DNA from: Chloroflexota bacterium
Lineage (GTDB): Bacteria > Chloroflexota > UBA4733
Reading direction: 5' to 3'
Assembly: GCA_023489405.1 (NCBI GenBank)
Contig: JAMDCW010000108.1
Span: 1-9,904, forward strand
Length of the DNA stretch: 9,904 nt
The number at the start of each line of letters is the position of its first letter. Within the stretch, counting starts at the first letter, position 1. A program made the translations under genes and the position numbers. The notes beneath the pieces are model-generated. The model did no database searches. It had not been told where the DNA came from and saw only the letters and a list, made by a program, of their open reading frames with translations. This document shows, one piece after another, positions 1 to 4,773 of the stretch.

Positions 1-121
1 GTCCTGGCAGAACCACCGTCGCCGCAAAAGCGATCAAAACCTACGTCTGCTGGGGAGGATGCAGGTCGTTCCTTCCTCAGAGCTCAGCCATTTGCGTCAG
101 GCCTTGAGTTACTGTAAATAG
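1..121 (+). CDS. rpmI: 50S ribosomal protein L35, C-terminal part (5' end outside window)
   Basis: Reading from base 2 gives 39 residues, ending at a TAG at 119-121. The peptide starts with SWQNHRRRKS and ends with ELSHLRQALSYCK. It resembles the C-terminal half of L35, where an H-x-RRRKS-type basic stretch is followed by a short strand and a final helix ending near L-x-Y. L35 is a small (about 65 aa) protein of the large ribosomal subunit. The main support is context: L35 classically lies just upstream of L20 in infC-rpmI-rplT operons, and rplT follows here after 31 nt. The middle of the peptide is less basic than in typical L35, so the call rests on context as much as on sequence. It is too short and 5'-truncated for a start to be seen. 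Confidence 0.75.
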   Translation, partial: SWQNHRRRKSDQNLRLLGRMQVVPSSELSHLRQALSYCK

Positions 122-138
122 CGGTAAATGCACACGGT

Positions 139-145
139 AGAGGAG
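139..145 (+). promoter_or_regulatory. Ribosome binding site of rplT
   Basis: An AGAGGAG purine stretch lies 7 nt before the GTG at 153. It supports GTG as the true start, since the protein then begins MPRASRG, matching the conserved L20 N-terminus MPR-x-x-RG. Confidence 0.7.
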
Positions 146-152
146 TAGAACA

Positions 153-515
153 GTGCCACGAGCTAGCCGTGGAGTCGCGGCGCATAAACGCCATAAGAAA
201 GTCCTTGCCCAGACAGAAGGGCATCGCGGTGTACGCCATCGCCTCTTCCGTCTCGCCCATGAATCACTGCTGCGTTCATTGGCCTACGCCACAGCAGACC
301 GTAGAAAGCGGAAGCGGGATTTTCGCCGTCTATGGATCATTCGCATCAATGCCGCTTGTAGGCTACAGGATATCAGCTACCATACTTTTATCACGGGGCT
401 ACAACGGGCACAAGTGACAGTCGATCGCAAGATTCTTGCTGATCTGGCGGTACGCGAGCCAGCGGCATTTTCCAAACTGGTGGCTACCGCTAAAGCTGCG
501 CTCGCTGAATCTTAG
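153..515 (+). CDS. rplT: 50S ribosomal protein L20
   Basis: This encodes a 120-aa primary rRNA-binding protein that nucleates assembly of the large ribosomal subunit by binding 23S rRNA. The whole length matches the family, which is usually about 115-120 aa. The N-terminal basic tail carries MPRASRGVAAHKRHKKVL (residues 1-18). The central signature RRKRKRDFRRLWIIRINAA is at about residues 50-68. The C-terminal globular part contains DRKILADLAVREPAAF (about 91-106). Translation starts at GTG behind a good Shine-Dalgarno site. It lies 31 nt after rpmI and 18 nt before the methyltransferase, so it is probably co-transcribed with both. In many bacteria L20 represses its own operon through the rpmI leader, but that leader is outside this window. 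Identification is essentially certain. Confidence 0.98.
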   Translation: MPRASRGVAAHKRHKKVLAQTEGHRGVRHRLFRLAHESLLRSLAYATADRRKRKRDFRRLWIIRINAACRLQDISYHTFITGLQRAQVTVDRKILADLAVREPAAFSKLVATAKAALAES

Positions 516-518
516 TGG

Positions 519-534
519 TGGGCGTTTCAGCCCA
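519..534 (+). promoter_or_regulatory. Hairpin covering the methyltransferase start codon
   Basis: TGGGC at 519-523 pairs perfectly with GCCCA at 530-534 across a 6-nt loop (GTTTCA). G518 and T535 can extend the stem as a wobble pair. The stem includes the A and possibly the T of the downstream ATG (534-536), and begins only 4 nt after the rplT stop codon (513-515). The only Shine-Dalgarno-like bases (GGTGGG) are inside the stem. A ribosome finishing rplT would be expected to open it, so this is a candidate translational-coupling element. The function is inferred; the base pairing is directly visible. Confidence 0.4.
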
Positions 535-1355
535 TGATCACCAGCGTTGCTAATTCGAAGGTCCATCTCTTGAGGAGCCTTGCTACAAAGCGGGGAAGAC
601 GAGAGTCGGGCCTCTTCCTTGTTGAAGGTATCCGCTTGATGCTCGATGCCTTGCAAGCAGGAGCCATTCCCGACCTCGTCCTCATTGACGCAACACTGAT
701 AACGTCTTCATCAGCACTGCAACGTGTCGTCTCGGAGTGCGAACACCGTCGTATTTCTATCGAAGAGGCTACCTCGCCCGTTTTGGAAAGTATCAGTGAG
801 GTTCAGCAGCATCAAGGAGTCGTCGCTGCCTTTCCAATACATCCTGCTCGCCACCGTCCGCGACGTCAGCATAGTTTATTGAACGATAGTGCGCTATTGC
901 TCGATTGCGTTGCCGATCCAGGAAATGCCGGCACTATGCTCCGTTCGGCAGCCGCTGCAGGTCTAGAACACGTCTATTTCACAGCGGCTTCTGTAGATGC
1001 CTTCCAACCTAAGGTGGTGCGTGCAGCAGCAGGAGCACACTTCTGGCTCGATATTCATCTCGGTTTTCAGTGGGAAGAAGATAGTTCAGCTCCTCTCTCC
1101 CTTCTTCCGTGTTACCTTGCTGATGCTCACCACGGTAGAGCACCATGGCAGCTCTCTCTCAAAGACCCTTTCTGCCTCATCATCGGGAGTGAGGCACACG
1201 GGCATTCTGCTGCAAGCAAACGTGCTGCCCAGGAGTTTATTCGCATTCCACTGCCAGGGCATGCCGAGTCTCTGAATGCCGCCGTGGCTACAAGTATCGT
1301 GTTGTTTGAAGCGGTACGTCAACGACTTTCGGAGGTACGTAGTGGGCCTTCCTGA
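534..1355 (+). CDS. TrmH/SpoU-family RNA 2'-O-ribose methyltransferase
   Basis: This 273-aa protein transfers a methyl group from S-adenosylmethionine to a ribose 2'-OH in rRNA or tRNA. The N-terminal substrate-binding domain (about residues 1-105) begins MITSVANSKV and includes RESGLFLVEGIRL, typical of the YsgA/RlmB-like branch. The C-terminal SPOUT knot domain carries all three family motifs. Motif 1 is DPGNAGTMLRSAAAAG (about 128-143, with Asn131 and Arg137). Motif 2 is LIIGSEAHG (about 215-223). Motif 3 is IPLPGHAESLNAAVA (about 238-252). It directly follows rplT, echoing the Firmicutes arrangement where ysgA sits near the rplT and pheS genes, which fits a ribosome-related substrate. The exact target nucleotide cannot be read from sequence. 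The ATG lies within a hairpin and lacks a free Shine-Dalgarno site, so translation may depend on rplT. Confidence 0.93.
   Translation: MITSVANSKVHLLRSLATKRGRRESGLFLVEGIRLMLDALQAGAIPDLVLIDATLITSSSALQRVVSECEHRRISIEEATSPVLESISEVQQHQGVVAAFPIHPARHRPRRQHSLLNDSALLLDCVADPGNAGTMLRSAAAAGLEHVYFTAASVDAFQPKVVRAAAGAHFWLDIHLGFQWEEDSSAPLSLLPCYLADAHHGRAPWQLSLKDPFCLIIGSEAHGHSAASKRAAQEFIRIPLPGHAESLNAAVATSIVLFEAVRQRLSEVRSGPS
1331..1335 (+). promoter_or_regulatory. Ribosome binding site deciding the GT4 start
   Basis: GGAGG lies 6 nt before a GTG at 1342, inside the 3' end of the methyltransferase gene. This places the glycosyltransferase start at 1342. The upstream in-frame ATG at 1276 has no comparable site and would add 22 residues unlike the family N-terminus. 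Confidence 0.75.
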
Positions 1356-2463
1356 GGAATTACGTGTCGCCTTGGTTCACGATTACCTCAATCAGATGGG
1401 TGGCGCAGAACAGGTCGTAGAAGTATTCCATGAGCTGTTCCCCAAAGCACCAATCTATGTCAGCGTCTTTGATCGCCGGGTCATGCCCGAGAGCTTTCAC
1501 CGTATGGATATTCGCACGAGTTTCATGCAATACCTATCGCCACGCAAGAGCATTGCTTACAAGCTTCTGCCTTTGTTCCCCATTGCCTTCGAGCGATTTG
1601 ATCTTCGGGAATATGACCTGGTCCTGAGCAGTACAACGACCTTTGCGAAAGGCGTGCTCACGAGGCCATCCACTTGTCACGTGTGTTATTGCAATACGCC
1701 CTTTCGCTATCTTTGGATGTATCACGAATACCTCGAACACGAACGGGTAGGGCCCTTGACCAATCTCTTTTTGTCTACACTGGCAACACCGCTCCGTCTG
1801 TGGGATTACCAAGCCGCGCAACGTGTCGATTACTTCCTCGCCGGCTCTCAGAATGCCGCGCGGCGTATTCGGAAGTTCTACCGCCGCGACTCCCTGGTCT
1901 TGCATTCTCCGGTTGACGTCGCTGCTATGCCTCTTGGCAAAGACTGCGGCGATTATTATCTGCTGGCAGGCCGCCATCAGTCTTACAAGCGCATGGATCT
2001 TGCCATCAACGCGTGCAACGCTCTTGGCGCCCGGCTCGTTGTGACGAACGAAGGGCCGGAAACGCCTCGTCTGAAGGCTATGGCAGGACCGACTGTAGAG
2101 TTCACTGGCCGATTGCCGCGGAAAGAGCTGCGGCGAGTCTTTGCAGGCGCCCGCGCTCTTCTGTGGCCTGGCGAAGAAGATTATGGTATCGCTCCAATTG
2201 AGGCGATGGGTGCTGGGCGCCCAGTGATCGCTATTCGTCGCGGTGGTGTCTGTGAAACTGTGGTCAATGGCTTGACCGGTATTTTCTTTACGGAACAGCG
2301 CGTAGAGAGCCTCATTGAAGCGATTCGCCGGTTTGAACAGCTTGACTTCGATCCCCAAGCAATTCGGGACCATGCTCTTCAGTTTGACACAGCAGTATTC
2401 AAAGGGCGCCTCTTGACGGTATTGGGAACGTTTTGGGAGCGTTACCAAGCGAGCTTAGAGTGA
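1342..2463 (+). CDS. Glycosyltransferase family 4 (GT-B fold, WbaZ/mannosyltransferase-like)
   Basis: From the GTG at 1342 the product is 373 aa, a normal GT4 length. It probably transfers a sugar from a nucleotide-sugar donor at the cytoplasmic face of the membrane, for a surface polysaccharide or glycolipid. The N-terminal Rossmann-like domain opens with RVALVHDYLNQMGGAEQVV (residues 8-26), the acceptor-side glycine loop of the family. YCNTPFRYLW (116-125) and WDYQAAQRVDYFLAGSQ (154-170) are characteristic of the WbaZ-like branch. In the donor domain, SYKRMDLAI (214-222) supplies the conserved basic residue. PGEEDYGIAPIEAMGAGRPVIA (276-297) contains the catalytic EX7E pair Glu279 and Glu287. 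No membrane segment is evident. It overlaps the methyltransferase stop by 14 nt, so it is likely translationally coupled. Its presence in a ribosomal operon is unusual. Sugar and acceptor are not determinable. Confidence 0.9.
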   Translation: MGLPEELRVALVHDYLNQMGGAEQVVEVFHELFPKAPIYVSVFDRRVMPESFHRMDIRTSFMQYLSPRKSIAYKLLPLFPIAFERFDLREYDLVLSSTTTFAKGVLTRPSTCHVCYCNTPFRYLWMYHEYLEHERVGPLTNLFLSTLATPLRLWDYQAAQRVDYFLAGSQNAARRIRKFYRRDSLVLHSPVDVAAMPLGKDCGDYYLLAGRHQSYKRMDLAINACNALGARLVVTNEGPETPRLKAMAGPTVEFTGRLPRKELRRVFAGARALLWPGEEDYGIAPIEAMGAGRPVIAIRRGGVCETVVNGLTGIFFTEQRVESLIEAIRRFEQLDFDPQAIRDHALQFDTAVFKGRLLTVLGTFWERYQASLE

Positions 2464-2471
2464 TCTCTTCT

Positions 2472-2734
2472 ATGCCTCACTCTACGACACCCCGTACGCT
2501 GCGAACATGGTTTTCCCGGCAAGATATGATCCAGATCACCGTACGGGCGCTCGAGGCAGTCACCAGTTTTGGTATATACTATGCCATCTCCGGGAATACA
2601 CGTCGCCACAGTGGAACATAACGAACGCTCGTCGAGAGTTCGGATATCAACCCGAAGATGACGCCGAGACGTTCGTTCTCGACATCTCCCAACCGGAGAA
2701 CAACTCCGAGAAGAGAGGGTGCGTTGTCACCTAA
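2472..2734 (+). pseudogene. Frameshifted C-terminal relic of an NAD-dependent epimerase/uronate dehydrogenase-like protein
   Basis: Two adjacent reading frames together resemble the C-terminus of short-chain NAD(P)-dependent epimerases/uronate dehydrogenases. The first frame (from about 2495, closed by TAA at 2619-2621) gives TWFSRQDMIQITVRALEA, then FGIYYAISGNTRR. That family typically has a TWLSxRDM motif, then a helix, then FYGISNNTRR. The second frame (about 2609 to the TAA at 2732-2734) continues with WNITNARREFGYQPEDDAETF, matching the family's W-x-x-x-NARE-x-x-GY-x-P-x-DDAE ending. The join needs a shift of about one lost base or two gained bases near 2604-2612. The N-terminal Rossmann domain with GxxGxxG is absent upstream, because the GT4 gene ends at 2463. 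It is therefore a truncated and broken remnant with no sign of function. Homology is from memory of the family, not a search. Confidence 0.6.
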
Positions 2735-2795
2735 ACGGTGCCAGACTCCAGACCCGAATGATGTGCTGGCTTGACCCTATCTCTGCTGGTGGGGA

Positions 2796-3116
2796 CTAGT
2801 AGCGACTTGGGCGGTGTCGTGGATAGCAATCATTGCAGTACACGGGCTTTCCTGATGTCGGCTCAAACGGCACACGCGCCTCACGACCACAGTCTGAGCA
2901 GGTAACTGTATAGTACGTTCGCTGGCCGTTGTCATTGCCGTAGCCCGATGAACGGCTCTCCCGCCCGCCAGATGATTTCCGGCTTGTGCGGCATTCCGGA
3001 CAGCGCGAAGGCTCATGCCCTAATCCATGTGAAGCATAAAATTGCTGCTCACCTACCGTGAATACAAAGGAGCGGCCACAATCCCGACACGTCATTGTCT
3101 TATCTGATAGAGCCAT
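2796..3116 (-). CDS. Small zinc-ribbon protein with four CxxC motifs
   Basis: This 106-aa protein begins MALSDKTMTC at the ATG 3114-3116. That start is supported by a GGGAGGT site 9 nt upstream; a farther ATG at 3152 would add 12 residues without such a site. It contains two paired CxxC zinc knuckles. Cys10/Cys13 (CRDC) pair with Cys39/Cys42 (CPEC), and Cys73/Cys76 (CSDC) pair with Cys94/Cys97 (CNDC). Each half ends in a proline- and aromatic-rich piece such as QQFYASHGL or KPVYCNDCYPRHRP. The linker, about 43-68, is Ser/Gly/Arg-rich and probably flexible. Similar proteins annotated as zinc-ribbon or probable zinc-binding are, from recall, common in Chloroflexota and cyanobacteria with no defined role. 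RNA or DNA binding is possible but not shown. It is transcribed away from the methyltransferase at 3597 and towards the epimerase relic, with no visible partner gene. Confidence 0.85.
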   Translation of the reverse strand: MALSDKTMTCRDCGRSFVFTVGEQQFYASHGLGHEPSRCPECRTSRKSSGGRESRSSGYGNDNGQRTYYTVTCSDCGREARVPFEPTSGKPVYCNDCYPRHRPSRY

Positions 3117-3238
3117 AGCAGATGAACCTCCCAAAAGACAGATAACCACCACGCGGTCACAAGACTCGTCCGCTTTGCTCTGACCATCCCTGAGAAGGGG
3201 CCGCTCAAATCTCGCTGACGGGACTCAACCACCGGTCG

Positions 3239-3244
3239 AGTATA
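3239..3244 (-). promoter_or_regulatory. Possible -10 box for the zinc-ribbon gene
   Basis: Read on the minus strand this is TATACT, close to the sigma-70 consensus and about 120 nt upstream of the zinc-ribbon ATG. The -35 position at 17-nt spacing reads TAGAAG, a poor match. A perfect TTGACA lies further upstream (around 3281-3286) but at the wrong spacing. Weak evidence only. Confidence 0.22.
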
Positions 3245-3462
3245 CCTGAGGGTGTCTCGGGCTTCTAGTCTTATCGCTGTCAAGTAACCTGTTTGGGTGA
3301 CCTCATTGGAATTCTCCGCTATTTACCAACTGTTCATCACCGTGAGGCGTGTTTCCTTGTGAGCGACGCCGCTACCTTCCGCTGAATTCGTTGTCAAGCG
3401 GTGGAACCCAGCGATCTTTCCGATAGGGATTTCCATACCCGTCTTCTGTGGATCGACTAAAG

Positions 3463-3471
3463 TGGTATATT
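3463..3471 (+). promoter_or_regulatory. Possible extended -10 promoter for the methyltransferase
   Basis: TGGTATATT is a TG-n-TATAAT-like extended -10 element on the plus strand. It lies about 125 nt before the methyltransferase ATG. The -35 region is poor, which extended -10 promoters can tolerate. It would give a leader of about 120 nt. Confidence 0.3.
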
Positions 3472-3596
3472 CCTCGGTAAGATGGCTGAGATAATCTATC
3501 CAGCATTCCCTCGCTGCTCGGCGTGCCTGATCATTGTTCTGCATCAGAGAGAGTAGTCACGAGCGAGCGTGTAGGGAGCGAGGAGGAGACTGACGC

Positions 3597-4193
3597 ATGC
3601 GATCAGCACAGCACTTCGAGAAATGGTCCCACACCTACGAGCACTCGTTCCTGCAGCGGCTGTTCTTCGATCGCATCCACGCCGCTGTCTTGGCCGCTAT
3701 GGCAGGTGAGAGCACCCCCGGTACAGTCTTGGACGTGGGCTGCGGCACCGGGCGCCTGCTCCGCGCCATCCAGCGCCGATGGCCGGCAGCGTCGTTTCTC
3801 GGCATCGATCCTACGGTGGGGATGATTGCTGTGGCGCAGCGTCTCGCGCCGGACATGACGCTGTGTGTAGCTGCCGCAGAGCGCATCCCTTTGGAGGCGG
3901 AGTCGGTGGACGTGGTGGTGAGCACCATGTCTTTTCACCATTGGACGGATAAGAGCGTCGCCCTCAACGAAATCGCGCGCGTGCTGCGCCCTGGCAGCCG
4001 CCTGTTTCTGGTCGATCACACCGTGCCGCGCTGGCTGCGCTGGATAAATATTAAGAAAATGCCCTCTCCCCCAAAGGTAGGTGTGCTCATGACTACTGCT
4101 GGGCTCTCTGTTGTGCGCCAGGTGGCGCTGCGTCCCCGATGGATCTGGCTCATCGTGGCAGAAAAACCGGAGAAGAAAGCTTCGATATCGTGA
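3597..4193 (+). CDS. Class I SAM-dependent methyltransferase (UbiE/Methyltransf_11-like)
   Basis: This 198-aa protein begins at an ATG 10 nt after AGGAGG (3581-3586). It has a Rossmann-type methyltransferase fold. Motif I is VLDVGCGTGRLL (residues 44-55), the SAM-binding glycine loop. The acidic end of strand 2 is FLGIDPTVGMI (67-77), with Asp71 expected to hold the SAM ribose. Post-motif II is AAERIPLEAESVDVVVSTMSFHHW (93-116). Motif III is RVLRPGSRLFLVD (128-140). The N-terminal AQHFEKWSHTYE (4-15) is typical of UbiE- and BioC-like small-molecule methyltransferases. The C-terminal helix-strand cap is short. The substrate is unknown. It stands alone between an intergenic region and a tRNA, so context gives no pathway. 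By eye it is somewhat more GC-rich than the GT4 gene, which could mean separate acquisition, but I did not compute this. Confidence 0.88.
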   Translation: MRSAQHFEKWSHTYEHSFLQRLFFDRIHAAVLAAMAGESTPGTVLDVGCGTGRLLRAIQRRWPAASFLGIDPTVGMIAVAQRLAPDMTLCVAAAERIPLEAESVDVVVSTMSFHHWTDKSVALNEIARVLRPGSRLFLVDHTVPRWLRWINIKKMPSPPKVGVLMTTAGLSVVRQVALRPRWIWLIVAEKPEKKASIS

Positions 4194-4530
4194 TCGCTGC
4201 AGGTTTCGCTGACACGACCGTCAGAGACGTCTCGCCCCTTCGCTGATTGATGCGGTTTCACAGCGCATAGTGGTGCGAGGAAGGGAGGGCGATGTTCCCG
4301 CTGCCCCTCGCTATCCGCAAGCTATCCGACCCCGCTCGCCGGTTCCACCACCGGCCCAGCCTTACGCGACAGCCAGCCGGCGAGAGGAATTGGAGAATCG
4401 CCAGGATCGCCACTTCGCACCGTACCTGGCGACACGCTTCCAGCGCCACATGCACAGCCAGTGATACCGCATTGGGGTCAAACAGCTCTTACACCGCCCG
4501 CCCCCATCGCACCAAGCAGTCTAGAGACGG
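4194..4530. other. Non-coding gap between methyltransferase and tRNA-Arg
   Basis: These 337 bp contain no credible gene. Open frames run through it, but they lack ribosome binding sites and family resemblance, and some extend into the antisense of the tRNA. Visible structure is limited. There is a 10-bp perfect palindrome GAGACGTCTC at 4224-4233 and an 8-bp inverted repeat at 4335-4342 / 4377-4384. Neither is followed by a T-tract, so no intrinsic terminator can be claimed. Confidence 0.5.
4335..4384. repeat. Inverted repeat with 8-bp arms
   Basis: CTCGCCGG at 4335-4342 is repeated inverted as CCGGCGAG at 4377-4384, enclosing 34 nt. Part of the left arm could instead form a smaller hairpin, CCGGT (4339-4343) with ACCGG just downstream. 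There is no T-run on either side. It may be a chance product of GC-rich sequence or a small structured RNA. Confidence 0.3.
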
Positions 4531-4604
<74 letters not shown>

Positions 4605-4653
4605 CAGGCGAGTAGAGCGTACCGCATTCTCTCCATCGTGCGCTACCTGCTCG

Positions 4654-4684
4654 TTGCAGTGCCGCCTCCTCCTCGCGCTATAGT
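4654..4684 (+). promoter_or_regulatory. Possible promoter for the YfhO/GT-C operon
   Basis: TTGCAG (4654-4659) and TATAGT (4679-4684) resemble -35 and -10 boxes, but the 19-nt spacing is longer than ideal. It lies about 90 nt upstream of the GTG at 4774, in the only space between the tRNA and the operon. The tRNA promoter, on the other strand, must also lie in this 170-bp stretch. Tentative. Confidence 0.25.
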
Positions 4685-4773
4685 GTCCCTATACGTGTAG
4701 TCGGAGAGACAGCAGCGGCACAGAAGAAGGGCGCGAAGCCTGTGCAAAGTTCCTCCATAGAGGTCGAGAGCCC

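Larger units (their letters stand above)
3117..3596. other. Divergent intergenic region between zinc-ribbon and methyltransferase genes
   Basis: This 480-bp stretch has no convincing gene. It must carry the promoters of the minus-strand zinc-ribbon gene and the plus-strand methyltransferase. It contains a GGGAGGT site for the zinc-ribbon gene (plus coordinates 3126-3132), weak -10-like boxes on both strands, and an AGGAGG site for the methyltransferase. A minus-strand open frame of 73 codons (3323-3544) lacks a ribosome binding site and resembles nothing I know. A GGTGGAACC string near 3401-3409 resembles the T-box core by chance, without the rest of that element. Confidence 0.5.

Noticed and set aside
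1276..1341. Upstream ATG extension of the GT4 gene
   Set aside because: It adds 22 residues read out of frame from the methyltransferase motif 3 region, with no family resemblance. The GTG at 1342 has GGAGG at ideal spacing.
1534..2448. 304-codon minus-strand open frame opposite the GT4 gene
   Set aside because: It is a shadow of a clearly real gene on the plus strand, with no recognisable domain and no supporting start signals.
3281..3286. Perfect minus-strand TTGACA as a -35 box
   Set aside because: No -10-like hexamer occurs 16-18 nt downstream of it; the nearest TATACT is about 36 nt away.
3395..3415. GGTGGAACC string resembling the T-box core
   Set aside because: The flanks do not form the usual antiterminator, no terminator with a T-run follows, no specifier stem is apparent, and the downstream gene is not an aminoacyl-tRNA synthetase or amino-acid gene.
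3323..3544. 73-codon minus-strand frame in the divergent intergenic region
   Set aside because: No Shine-Dalgarno site precedes its ATG, the product resembles no family I know, and it overlaps the likely promoter region of the methyltransferase.
4224..4233. Palindrome GAGACGTCTC as a terminator or operator
   Set aside because: It has no loop to form a stable hairpin, no T-tract and no second copy in the window. A 10-bp palindrome can occur by chance.
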